The notes: a model not told the origin generated them from the letters alone. A DNA stretch of 19,290 bases from an uncultured Candidatus Saccharibacteria bacterium (GCA_903836325.1 CAILQE010000026.1:1-19290); one strand, 5' to 3'. Positions 7,766 through 15,912 are shown, counted from the first letter of the stretch. Translations and numbers: made by a program.

Positions 7766-8202
7766 ACCATTTAATGTATTTCTTCACCGGATTTTTAATC
7801 ATATTCGTCATTATTTGTGTATTCTTTTTGTTCTTCAGAAAAAAAATAATACGAAAACCATTAAACAAACGTAGTATTACTAAGAAATGGAAAAATTTAA
7901 TGAAGCATTTAGTTGAAAAAGACAAATGGGCTCAGGCTATTTTAGATGCTGATAGTCTAGTAGATGAAGTATTAAAAAAGAAAAGATACGGTGGTAAAAC
8001 TATGGGTGAAAGATTGGTTTCTGCTCAGAAAGATTTGAAGAAGAACGACGGTATTTGGTTTGCACATAGATTCAGTAATAAACTATCTACCTCTAAATCT
8101 TTTACTGTAGATAAAAAAGATGTTGTTAAAGTCCTTAATAATTATAAAGATGCACTTGTAGATCTTGATGCGCTCACTCAGAATAAGGGTAATAAAAAAT
8201 GA
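7762..8202 (+). CDS. Membrane-anchored small helical protein of unknown function inside the gat operon
   Basis: A 146-residue protein starting at GTG. Residues about 5-25 are one strongly hydrophobic helix followed by a very basic stretch (FRKKIIRKPLNKR), so it is probably anchored with the soluble part in the cytoplasm. The rest is helical: KWAQAILDADSLVDEVLKK (about 56-74), GKTMGERLVSAQ, a WFAHRFSNKLSTSKSF segment at 99-114, and a final KVLNNYKDALVDLDAL helix. From memory, CPR bacteria have proteins with this layout and a HxxRNxxAH-like centre reminiscent of HEPN-type helical bundles; in this copy the Arg-Asn and terminal His are not conserved, so RNase function is doubtful. It overlaps gatA by 4 nt and gatB by 4 nt, so it is made with the amidotransferase. 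Function unknown. Confidence 0.82.
   Translation: MNHLMYFFTGFLIIFVIICVFFLFFRKKIIRKPLNKRSITKKWKNLMKHLVEKDKWAQAILDADSLVDEVLKKKRYGGKTMGERLVSAQKDLKKNDGIWFAHRFSNKLSTSKSFTVDKKDVVKVLNNYKDALVDLDALTQNKGNKK
8185..8189 (+). promoter_or_regulatory. Shine-Dalgarno of gatB
   Basis: AAGGG lies 9 nt before the gatB ATG at 8199, within the 3' end of the preceding small gene. Acceptable spacing for an internal operon gene. Confidence 0.45.
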
Positions 8203-9638
8203 ACGAATATAAGTTAACCATCGGTATTGAAACTCACGTACAGCTAAAGACCAAAACGAAGCTCTTCTCAGGTTCAGATAATGACGATAGAGACACTTTA
8301 CCAAATACTAAAGTTAATCATATTGATTTTGGAATGCCGGGAGCACTTCCTGTACTAAACAAAAAAGCTGTAGATTTAGCTATGAGAGCTGCTTTTGCTC
8401 TTAATACTAAACCTCAGAAATATTCTAAATTTGATCGAAAACATTACTTTTATCCAGATCTCCCTATGGGATATCAAATTTCTCAGTTTGACGAACCTAT
8501 AATTCTTGGTGGGTTCGTAGACATATATGTAAATAATGAAAAAAAGAAAATTGGAATAACTAGAGCTCATTTAGAAGCTGACGCCGGTAAAAGTGTACAT
8601 CCAGAAAATTCGGATTATTCGCTAGTAGATTTAAATAGAAGTGGTACGCCGCTGTTAGAAATTGTGTCTGAACCAGACATGCATTCTTCGGCAGAAGCTA
8701 GAGCTTATGCAAAAGAAATATATCTCCTTATGAAGTTTGCTGGAGTCAGCAATGCTAATCTATTCTATGGAAATATGAGATTCGACGTAAACGTTTCTGT
8801 GTCTAAAGATGATGTATTAGGTACAAGAGCAGAGATTAAGAACTTAAACAGTTTTAGAAGTGTCGAGAAGGCCGTAGAATACGAATATAAAAGGCAAGTA
8901 GAACTTCTAGAATCTGGGGAAAAGATTATCCAGGAAACTAGAGGATGGGATGACTCTAAAAATATTACTTATTCAATGAGATCTAAAGAAAATGCTGATG
9001 ACTATAGGTATATGCCGGAGCCAGATGTTCCTCCAATAGAACTAACGGATGAACAAATATCCGAAACTGAAAAGTCTATGCCAATACTACCCTTTACGCT
9101 AAGAGATAAATTATTAGAAAAGAATATCGACCCAGCTATTATTGATGTTCTTCTGGAATCTGACGCCGAATATTCTTTAGAAAATACAAAAAGTATCATT
9201 AACGAAAATGATGCTAGACAAATTGCTAATCTCATAGTAAATATTGAAGTTCCACTTAGGGCTAAAGATACTGAAGTAAAGATCTCTAATGAAGATAGAA
9301 TTAATGCATATAAGAACGTAATGTTGTTGCTTGATTCAAATAAACTAAGTAGTTCTAACGCTAAAATACTAATAGAAGAAATCTTGTTGAGTGATAATGT
9401 GGCAGATGTTGAAAAATTAGCTGAACAAAAAGGTTTACTACAAACTGTAAATACCGACGATATAATGAAGTTTATAGCTCAAGTGGTAAGTGAAAATCCT
9501 GCAGCCGTTGAGGATATTAAAGCTGGACAAGAAAAAGCTATTGGCTATCTCGTAGGTCAGGTCATGAAACTATCTCAAGGAAAAACTAATCCAGAGGTTG
9601 CAAAACAACTGATTAGCGATCACCTAAAAACTCTATAG
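8199..9638 (+). CDS. gatB: Asp-tRNA(Asn)/Glu-tRNA(Gln) amidotransferase subunit B
   Basis: A 479-residue subunit that binds the misacylated tRNA and activates its side-chain carboxyl with ATP before amidation. Clear family signatures: IGIETHVQLKTKTKLFSGS at the N-terminus, GMPGALPVLN, FDRKHYFYPDLPMGYQISQF, ITRAHLEADAGKSVH, and VDLNRSGTPLLEIVSEPD in the GatB/GatE catalytic domain, followed by a helical YqeY-like tRNA-binding tail that ends in the usual VGQVMKLSQGKTNPEVAKQLI signature. Length is typical. It is the last gene of the gatC-gatA-orf146-gatB operon, and its start overlaps the previous stop (ATGA). No hairpin terminator is evident in the 93-nt gap downstream. Confidence 0.97.
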   Translation: MNEYKLTIGIETHVQLKTKTKLFSGSDNDDRDTLPNTKVNHIDFGMPGALPVLNKKAVDLAMRAAFALNTKPQKYSKFDRKHYFYPDLPMGYQISQFDEPIILGGFVDIYVNNEKKKIGITRAHLEADAGKSVHPENSDYSLVDLNRSGTPLLEIVSEPDMHSSAEARAYAKEIYLLMKFAGVSNANLFYGNMRFDVNVSVSKDDVLGTRAEIKNLNSFRSVEKAVEYEYKRQVELLESGEKIIQETRGWDDSKNITYSMRSKENADDYRYMPEPDVPPIELTDEQISETEKSMPILPFTLRDKLLEKNIDPAIIDVLLESDAEYSLENTKSIINENDARQIANLIVNIEVPLRAKDTEVKISNEDRINAYKNVMLLLDSNKLSSSNAKILIEEILLSDNVADVEKLAEQKGLLQTVNTDDIMKFIAQVVSENPAAVEDIKAGQEKAIGYLVGQVMKLSQGKTNPEVAKQLISDHLKTL

Positions 9639-9691
9639 AATTCGTTGCTAAAATTACTAAATTAAAATGCTTATATTTGTTTATTTTCTAG

Positions 9692-9725
9692 TATAATTTA
9701 TTTAAAGAATCTAAAAATAAAGAGG
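9692..9725 (+). promoter_or_regulatory. Promoter -10 and Shine-Dalgarno for dnaE
   Basis: The 93-nt gap 9639-9731 holds a perfect TATAAT (9692-9697), giving +1 near 9704 and a 28-nt leader. AAAGAGG (9719-9725) ends 6 nt before a TTG at 9732, which identifies that TTG as the start. A second extended -10-like element (TTGCTAAAAT, 9645-9654) lies nearer gatB. No clear -35. This is the one leading gene on the plus strand with a normal leader and RBS. Confidence 0.55.
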
Positions 9726-9731
9726 TTTCTT

Positions 9732-12700
9732 TTGGGTAAACAAACAGTGACACTAAATGCTAGTGATTTCGTGCATCTACATAATCATACGCAGTACTCA
9801 TTACTCGATGGACTAACTAAAGTCCCCGAGTTAATGGAGTATGTAAAAGAACAGGGGATGAATTCAGTTGCAATAACAGATCACGGAACACTGTCTGGAC
9901 TTGTGGAATTCTATAAAGCAGCTAAAGAAAAAGATATCAATCCCATCCTAGGAATCGAAACTTACGTAGCAGCTAGGAAACATACTGAAAGAGATCCACA
10001 AAAAGATAAGGCTAATTATCATCTAATTCTTTTAGCCAAGAACAATAAGGGATATGAGAATCTAATGCGTCTATCTTCTATTGCTAATCTTGAAGGTTTT
10101 TACTACAAGCCAAGGGTAGACAAGCAACTTCTAAAGAAATATTCAGAAGGAATAATAGCACTTAGTGGATGTTTGGGTGGAGAACTAGCTTCTGCACTTC
10201 AACTTAATAATCTTAAGGAAGCCAAAGAAATAATAAGTTGGTACAAAGGAATCTTTAAGGATAGTTACTATTTAGAACTTCAAGATCATGGACACGAAAA
10301 TCACCCGACATTTAATAAATTACAGCATGACGTTAACCAACACCTCATAGCATTATCTAAAGAAATGAATGTGCCTTGTGTCGTTACTGCAGATGCTCAT
10401 TACTTAAGACATGCCGACCAAGAAGCCCATGAGGTACTACTTTGTGTTCAGACGGGCTCATACTTAAGCGATGAAAATAGGATGAGTCTTAAAGATTTAG
10501 AACTGCATGTAACCGAACCAGCTGAAATTATTAAAAGGTGGAGTGATTTCCCAGAAGCAGTTACAAATACCTCCAAGATAGCTAATCAGTGTAGTGTAAC
10601 GCTGCCTCTAGGTAAAACCCTGATTCCTAAGTTCGATACTCCAAAAGGAGACACTGAATCTGTATATCTAAAAGAACTAGTTTACCAAGGATGTGCATGG
10701 AGATACGGTAAAGTTAGTAGAGATAAAGCAACAGAAATGTCCAATGAATTATTGAGAGAAAAAATTCCAAAAGATGTTCTTGAAAGAGCAGATTACGAAC
10801 TATCAGTTATAGACTCAATGGGCTTTTCTGGATACTTCCTTATAGTTCAAGATTTTATTAACTGGGGCAAAGACCACGGAATAATCTTCGGTCCGGGACG
10901 AGGGTCGGCTGCAGGTTCATTAGTGTCGTATTCACTTCGTATCACTGAAATAGATCCGCTTAAATATAATCTTATGTTTGAAAGATTCCTAAACCCCTCT
11001 AGAGTGTCTATGCCTGATATCGATATAGATATTCAGGATACCAGACGCGAAGAAGTGGTCAGCTATTGTGTTAATAAATATGGAAGGGATAGAGTAGCAA
11101 ATATAGCTACTTTTGGACGAATGGCTGCAAAAAATGCAGTAAGAGATGTAGCTAGAGTGCTGCAGGTGCCTTATTCGGAAGCAGATAGATTATCTAAGAT
11201 GCTACCTAATCCGATTATGGGAAGACATATTCCTCTTAAAGTCACCTTAGAAACAAATGAAGATGTTAAAAAAGAATATGATGAAAACGCACAATCTAAA
11301 CGCGTTTTCGACTTAGCAGTTCAGTTGGAAGGTACTATCAGGAGCCATGGAATACATGCAGCAGGTGTTGTTATTGCGCCCGATGAAATAGTCTTACACA
11401 CACCTTTAGAAATGGCACAAAAGGGCGTAGTATCTACTCAGTATTCAATGGGTCCCATAGATGAACTAGGCTTACTTAAAATAGATTTTCTTGGTCTATC
11501 TAACCTTACCACTATTAAAAATACCCTCTCTATTATTAAAAAAGTATATAAGAAGAATATAGACTTACTCGAAATTCCGATTGACGATGAAAAAACTTTC
11601 GAATTACTAAGACGGGCAGATACAACTGGAGTCTTTCAGCTGGAATCAGCTGGAATGAAGAGATATCTTAAAGAATTAAGACCAACTGTTTTAGAAGACA
11701 TTATTGCTATGAATGCACTTTACAGACCTGGTCCTATGGCTGAGATTCCTAATTTTATTAAAGGTAAGAATTACCCAGAAAAAATTAAGTACCCTCATCA
11801 ACTACTAGAGCCAATCTTAAAAGATACTTATGGAGTTCTTGTTTATCAAGAACAGATAACAAAAATGCTCCAATTGATCGCCGGATATACTGCCGGTGAA
11901 GCTGATCTTGTGCGTAAAGCAATCGGTAAAAAGAACAGAGCTATTCTTGAAGCAGAAGAGCCTAAGTTTATTCAAGGATGTATGTATCAAGGACTTAGTG
12001 AAAAGAAAGCTAAAGAAATATGGACTCTTATTCAACCTTTTGCTGATTATTCATTCCCGAAAGCTCACGCTACTGCATATGCACAAATATCCTACTGGAC
12101 AGCATATCTGAAAGCAAACTACCCTGATGCACTAATGGCTGCTCTAATGACTACAGACTACAATGATGTAGATAGACTCGCCATTGATATAGCGGATTGT
12201 AATAATATGGGAATGGAAGTTCTGCCACCAGATGTTAACGAGTCTTTTGTGGATTTCGGCATAGTTCCAGATAAAAGAAAAATTAGATTTGGATTAAAAG
12301 CTATTAAGAACGTTGGAAGTGCTTCTGCTGAAGAAATAGTAAGAGTCAGAGAAGAAACTGGGCCATATAAAACTCTGGAAGACTTTCTAACTCGTGTTAG
12401 CTACCGATTAGTAAATAGGAAATCCATAGAAAGCTTAATCAAGAGTGGAGGTTTTGATTCATTTAATGAAAGAGCTACCTTGCTAGAAAACATCGATTTA
12501 ATAGTAGCGTATTCAGCTAAAATTCAAAAAGATATAAATACCAATCAACTTGGTCTATTTTCTGAGGAAGACAGTTCAATAAAAGGATCAGTCACCGCTA
12601 AATTAGATATAGATAGTAAGAAGGAACAAGATATTGATCGTAGTGTATATATCAAATGGGAGAGAGAATTACTTGGATTATATCTTTCCGATCATCCACT

Positions 12701-13301
12701 TAAACCTTACATGGATCAAATCAATAAACAGTTTAGTTTCAAAGATATTAAAGATAAGAAAAAAGATGATTCGGTTAGAATCATAGCTTTAATATCTGAG
12801 ATTAAAGAAATAACAACTAAAAATGGACAGAAGATGGCATTCCTAAAATTGGAAGATCTTAATTCCAGTGTGGAAGCAGTTATGTTCCCAAGTATCTATA
12901 AAGCCAAAGCTGAGAGCATTAATAAAGATGAAATAGTTGAAGTGGTTGCAAAGGTTAGCGAAAGAGGAAGTGGGGAATCTAAAGAAAAAAGCCTTATTAT
13001 CGACGATATTAAAGAAGTAAAGGCATTACCTAAACTTAAAGGGCCAGGTGCAATGGCTGCTGACATGAAGCAAGAAAAATTATATATTAATTTACCAAAT
13101 CTTGATGATTCTAAGAAATTAATAACATTAAAAAGACTAATAGATGGAAACCCTGGATTTACTAAAGTTATTCTGGTAATAGGAGAAGATAAAGATAAGC
13201 GCCAGGCTATAAAGCTACCAAAAGGATTTGAACTTGAAAACGAAGAAGCACTTACAGATCTTAGATCATTAATGGGTGATACTAATTTAGTTATTAACTA
13301 A
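9732..13301 (+). CDS. dnaE: DNA polymerase III alpha subunit
   Basis: A 1189-residue replicative polymerase of the DnaE type. An N-terminal PHP domain (about 13-230) keeps all nine expected metal ligands: H17, H19, D26, H51, E76, H97, C147, D221 and H223. The polymerase core follows, with GPGRGSAAGSLVSY, catalytic D429 and D431 in PDIDIDIQD, and D585 in KIDFLGLSNLT; YRPGPMAEIPNFIKGK marks the fingers. A helix-hairpin-helix segment is near 858-890 and an OB-fold near 1014-1090, with a short C-terminal domain after it. TTG is chosen as the start from the strong SD six bases upstream and because the PHP motif begins 12 residues later. An intact PHP site suggests built-in 3'-5' proofreading, as in mycobacterial DnaE1. 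Its end overlaps the opposing gene by 8 bp. Confidence 0.97.
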   Translation: MGKQTVTLNASDFVHLHNHTQYSLLDGLTKVPELMEYVKEQGMNSVAITDHGTLSGLVEFYKAAKEKDINPILGIETYVAARKHTERDPQKDKANYHLILLAKNNKGYENLMRLSSIANLEGFYYKPRVDKQLLKKYSEGIIALSGCLGGELASALQLNNLKEAKEIISWYKGIFKDSYYLELQDHGHENHPTFNKLQHDVNQHLIALSKEMNVPCVVTADAHYLRHADQEAHEVLLCVQTGSYLSDENRMSLKDLELHVTEPAEIIKRWSDFPEAVTNTSKIANQCSVTLPLGKTLIPKFDTPKGDTESVYLKELVYQGCAWRYGKVSRDKATEMSNELLREKIPKDVLERADYELSVIDSMGFSGYFLIVQDFINWGKDHGIIFGPGRGSAAGSLVSYSLRITEIDPLKYNLMFERFLNPSRVSMPDIDIDIQDTRREEVVSYCVNKYGRDRVANIATFGRMAAKNAVRDVARVLQVPYSEADRLSKMLPNPIMGRHIPLKVTLETNEDVKKEYDENAQSKRVFDLAVQLEGTIRSHGIHAAGVVIAPDEIVLHTPLEMAQKGVVSTQYSMGPIDELGLLKIDFLGLSNLTTIKNTLSIIKKVYKKNIDLLEIPIDDEKTFELLRRADTTGVFQLESAGMKRYLKELRPTVLEDIIAMNALYRPGPMAEIPNFIKGKNYPEKIKYPHQLLEPILKDTYGVLVYQEQITKMLQLIAGYTAGEADLVRKAIGKKNRAILEAEEPKFIQGCMYQGLSEKKAKEIWTLIQPFADYSFPKAHATAYAQISYWTAYLKANYPDALMAALMTTDYNDVDRLAIDIADCNNMGMEVLPPDVNESFVDFGIVPDKRKIRFGLKAIKNVGSASAEEIVRVREETGPYKTLEDFLTRVSYRLVNRKSIESLIKSGGFDSFNERATLLENIDLIVAYSAKIQKDINTNQLGLFSEEDSSIKGSVTAKLDIDSKKEQDIDRSVYIKWERELLGLYLSDHPLKPYMDQINKQFSFKDIKDKKKDDSVRIIALISEIKEITTKNGQKMAFLKLEDLNSSVEAVMFPSIYKAKAESINKDEIVEVVAKVSERGSGESKEKSLIIDDIKEVKALPKLKGPGAMAADMKQEKLYINLPNLDDSKKLITLKRLIDGNPGFTKVILVIGEDKDKRQAIKLPKGFELENEEALTDLRSLMGDTNLVIN

Positions 13302-13746
13302 GTTGTTTGGTAAGAACGACACCAAAAGTTATAAATATTGCTAAAGCAAAGTCTAGTGAATAGTGTTTAACAAGCACTTCTTCGGTATGAATAAAGAATT
13401 TATTAATTTTCTTATATGATCGATATGAAAAAAGTAGTATAGATGCGATAAACAGAAAAGCTACTGTTAGATATATAGCAGTATCAGGAGATCGTAGAAT
13501 GGCTTGAACTACGGAAACATTCTGTACGTTTTGAGTTGTTAAATATGTGTAATTAGAGTTAATTCCAAGAGCAGACACTCCTGAATTTACTCTAGAGCTT
13601 AGTAGTAGTCCAGCCATTATCATTCCAAGCATAGGTAAATAAGGCCAATAGGTTTTTTTATACCTATCAGTCTTTTTGTGGTGTTCACCCATTCTCTTTT
13701 TGTGAAGAGTGGTGCTTGGTTTTGGTTTGTTTTTAACTAATGTCAT
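13294..13746 (-). CDS. Small three-helix membrane protein, resembling a CAP-domain protein without the CAP domain
   Basis: A 150-residue protein. Residues 1-32 are very basic (KKRMGEHHKKTDRYKK), followed by YWPYLPMLGMIMAGLLL, a probable membrane helix at about 34-51. An outside loop of about 36 residues (SSRVNSGVSALGINSNYT...) leads to a second helix at about 88-107, a basic turn YRSYKKINKFF and a third helix at about 131-148. The KKTYWPYLP entry followed by one helix resembles, from memory, the N-terminus of secreted or anchored CAP-domain proteins in Saccharibacteria, and the two C-terminal helices resemble their ends; the CAP domain itself is absent. That relationship is inference. It lies 40 nt behind the RNA methyltransferase gene on the same strand with its own extended -10 promoter, and its last 8 bp overlap dnaE. 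Confidence 0.78.
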   Translation of the reverse strand: MTLVKNKPKPSTTLHKKRMGEHHKKTDRYKKTYWPYLPMLGMIMAGLLLSSRVNSGVSALGINSNYTYLTTQNVQNVSVVQAILRSPDTAIYLTVAFLFIASILLFSYRSYKKINKFFIHTEEVLVKHYSLDFALAIFITFGVVLTKQLS

Positions 13747-13765
13747 CTTCGTATCTATTAAATAT

Positions 13766-13782
13766 ATAGAAATTATAGCATA
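13766..13782 (-). promoter_or_regulatory. Extended -10 promoter of the small membrane protein gene
   Basis: On the minus strand TATGCTATAAT contains a perfect TATAAT (13777 down to 13772) with a TG-C extension, so no -35 is needed. +1 is expected near 13765, giving a 19-nt leader before the ATG at 13746. No Shine-Dalgarno is apparent in that leader. Confidence 0.55.
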
Positions 13783-13784
13783 AG

Positions 13785-13800
13785 TGCTAACTAGTTAGCA
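13785..13800. repeat. Perfect 16-bp palindrome upstream of the membrane protein promoter
   Basis: TGCTAACTAGTTAGCA is identical to its reverse complement. It contains the TAG stop of the RNA methyltransferase gene and occupies about -20 to -35 of the minus-strand promoter just downstream. It could be an operator for a dimeric regulator, or fold in RNA as a 6-bp stem with a CTAG loop; no U-tract follows, so it is not a standard terminator. Confidence 0.5.
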
Positions 13801-14293
13801 TGTAAAGAGCGATGGCTGTCGCTTGTACCACATTAAGAGATTCTTTTTTACCTATTAAGGGTATTTCCAAGATAAAATCAGACAAATTCAATATGTCTTT
13901 ATCTACTCCATTGACTTCATTCCCTAGAATAAGAACCAAATTAGATTTATTATCAAACTCTTTAATATTTATAGACCTTGAATCTTGTTCGAGGCTAGCT
14001 ACGACGAAACCTTCTGTTTTTTTTGAATAAAGAAAGGCTGGTAGATCTGAAATTAATTGATGGTTTAAATTATATTCAGCATCCAATGAAGTTTTATTAA
14101 TTGTACTAGCTATTTTTTTCTTTAGATGAAGAATTCTGGAATCATTTTCAATTTCTGGATAAGGAGTATAACCGGAGTAGACTATATCTTTAATTCCTAG
14201 TGCTTCAGCAGTCCTAAGAATCGATCCAACGTTGTGGATACTTCTTATATCTTTTAATACCAGTATTATTCTTCTAGTTTTAAGCATAAACAT
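13787..14293 (-). CDS. SpoU/TrmH-family RNA 2'-O-methyltransferase
   Basis: A 168-residue SPOUT-class enzyme that would transfer a methyl group from S-adenosylmethionine to a ribose 2'-OH in tRNA or rRNA. All three SpoU motifs are present: IHNVGSILRTAEALGI at 19-34, LILGNEVNGV at 121-130, and IPLIGKKESLNVVQATAIALY at 144-164, which form the knotted cofactor pocket. There is no N-terminal substrate-binding domain, as in short TrmH/YibK-like members. The exact RNA target cannot be told. Two starts compete: ATG 14293 and ATG 14287 (third codon). TATAAA on the minus strand (14298 down to 14293) overlaps the first ATG and would favour the second, whereas TCTAAT (14307 down to 14302) would fit the first. 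It diverges from the pilus ATPase gene. Confidence 0.92.
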   Translation of the reverse strand: MFMLKTRRIILVLKDIRSIHNVGSILRTAEALGIKDIVYSGYTPYPEIENDSRILHLKKKIASTINKTSLDAEYNLNHQLISDLPAFLYSKKTEGFVVASLEQDSRSINIKEFDNKSNLVLILGNEVNGVDKDILNLSDFILEIPLIGKKESLNVVQATAIALYMLTS

Positions 14294-14307
14294 TTATAAT
14301 GATTAGA
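14293..14307. promoter_or_regulatory. Overlapping divergent -10 elements
   Basis: TATAAT on the plus strand (14295-14300) and TATAAA on the minus strand (14298-14293) share four base pairs. The plus element predicts +1 at 14307, one base before ATG 14308 of the pilus ATPase gene. The minus element predicts +1 near 14286, at ATG 14287 of the methyltransferase gene. No strong -35 is visible for either. Confidence 0.45.
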
Positions 14308-15912
14308 ATGATTGATGAAGGAAGAAAAGAAGAAGAAAATTCTACTTCGCGGCGGGCTTCAATTCTCGGCTTCGAATACAAAGATCTATCCTCAGGACCA
14401 AGACCTCTATTTAAAGATATCCTAACTAACGAAGAAATCAAAAAACTTCGTGCTGTTCCTATCAATTTGGATAAGAATACTTTAGATATCGGTATTACTA
14501 CTATAACTTCTAAAAATAATATTGAATATCTTAAACAAAGATTTAATGATCATGTAACAAGATTCTATATAATCTCTGACGCAAGTTACCGTGACTACGT
14601 TAATCTTTATGATCCTCCTAAAAAAATTGTATATGAAGAAATTAACATAAATTCTGCAGATGCAGAAAAGCAGATATCCTCAGTATCTAAAATACTAGAA
14701 GAAGTTAAAGCATCGGATATGCTTGCATATTTAGTTCAGCAAGCATATAAGCTAGTTGCATCCGACATACATATTGAATCAAATTCTAGCGGTTGTGCGA
14801 TAAGATTTAGGATTGACGGAGTTCTTCATCCAGTAGCCTTAATAAATATAGATAAGTACCGAATCCTAATATCTGCCATAGCTTCTGGAGCTAATATATC
14901 TACTTCTTCATTAGAACCTCAACAAGGACATATCTCAGAAAAGGTGACTATGGCTGACGGTACGCTAGTAGATGTTAATGTACGTGTCGAAACAGTTCAA
15001 ACTATTAATTCTATGGACGTGGTTATGCGTATTTTCCATATGGATATGAGTATGTACACCCTAGATAAGTTAGGTTTAAATCCTGAACAGAGAAAAGTAG
15101 TTGACGCTATTATTGCTAAACCGTCCGGGCTCGTAATGGTAGTAGGTCCTACGGGAAGCGGTAAAACAACTACTCTTTATTCAATGCTAAATACTCTAAA
15201 AAGTAGTGAGCGAAAAATTATAACAATTGAAGACCCGGTTGAATATCAGTTTCCTGGTATTACTCAAATTCCGGTAAGGACAAGTGAAGGAGTTGAAGAT
15301 ATTAGTTTTAACGATAAATTAAAAGCAATACTTCGACTTGATCCTGATGTTGTGATGGTTGGTGAGATAAGAGATTTAGATACCGCTAGGACAGCATTAC
15401 AGGCCTCTCTAACCGGTCATTTAGTGTTGACTACTTTCCATGCAGGTTCCGCATCCGCAGCGCTTACAAGACTTGCTGACGTTATCGGCAAGAATCCATT
15501 GTTCATTTCCGCGATTAGACTAATAATGGCCCAAAGATTAATTAGAAAATTAGACGATACTATCAAAGTGCAGTACCAAGCAAGTGAGCAAGAAAAGGAA
15601 TACTTATCTAAAATTATTGAAACATTCCCAGAAAATGTTCAAAAACCAGATATATCTAATTTGAATTTATATAAAGCAGGTACAAGCGAAGAAAATCCTT
15701 TTGGATATAAAGGACAGATCGCAATCAGAGAACAGTTGACTATGAATGATGCAATTAGATCAGTATTAGAAAATTCAGACAAAATTGTATCAACAGATGA
15801 AATTCAAAAAGTAGCTATGAAGAGTGGAATGCTTACTATGTCGCAAGAAGCCGTACAATATGTGATTAGTGGTCAAACTTCAATGGAAGAGCTATACAGA
15901 ACTTTGGATTAA
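14308..15912 (+). CDS. pilB: GspE/PilB-type type IV pilus assembly ATPase
   Basis: A 534-residue hexameric AAA-like ATPase that drives type IV pilus extension or type II secretion from the cytoplasmic side. Numbered from ATG 14308: an N-terminal GspE_N-like region, SDIHIES and RFRIDG of the N2 domain, Walker A GPTGSGKTTT at 280-289, an Asp-box IEDPVEY, and a Walker B region DVVMVGEIRD at about 347-356, then the His-box segment TFHAGSASAALTRL. The frame also has an ATG at 14299, but that codon lies inside the TATAAT at 14295-14300, so 14308 is preferred. The tetracysteine zinc motif usual in PilB/GspE is absent; the protein has a single cysteine, in SSGCAIRF. The usual QDGR is QQGH. It stands alone, without other pilus genes in view. 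Confidence 0.92.
   Translation: MIDEGRKEEENSTSRRASILGFEYKDLSSGPRPLFKDILTNEEIKKLRAVPINLDKNTLDIGITTITSKNNIEYLKQRFNDHVTRFYIISDASYRDYVNLYDPPKKIVYEEININSADAEKQISSVSKILEEVKASDMLAYLVQQAYKLVASDIHIESNSSGCAIRFRIDGVLHPVALINIDKYRILISAIASGANISTSSLEPQQGHISEKVTMADGTLVDVNVRVETVQTINSMDVVMRIFHMDMSMYTLDKLGLNPEQRKVVDAIIAKPSGLVMVVGPTGSGKTTTLYSMLNTLKSSERKIITIEDPVEYQFPGITQIPVRTSEGVEDISFNDKLKAILRLDPDVVMVGEIRDLDTARTALQASLTGHLVLTTFHAGSASAALTRLADVIGKNPLFISAIRLIMAQRLIRKLDDTIKVQYQASEQEKEYLSKIIETFPENVQKPDISNLNLYKAGTSEENPFGYKGQIAIREQLTMNDAIRSVLENSDKIVSTDEIQKVAMKSGMLTMSQEAVQYVISGQTSMEELYRTLD

Noticed and set aside
13812..14030. 72-codon plus-strand open frame opposite the RNA methyltransferase gene
   Set aside because: It is antisense to a well-conserved SpoU gene, shows no recognisable domain, and has no promoter or ribosome binding site.
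14299..14307. ATG at 14299 as start of the pilus ATPase gene
   Set aside because: The codon overlaps the perfect TATAAT at 14295-14300 and would not be in the transcript from that promoter; the ATG at 14308 fits the leaderless spacing seen elsewhere.
14280..14465. 61-codon minus-strand open frame opposite the start of the pilus ATPase gene
   Set aside because: Shadow of the ATPase coding sequence; it overlaps two real genes and has no family signature.
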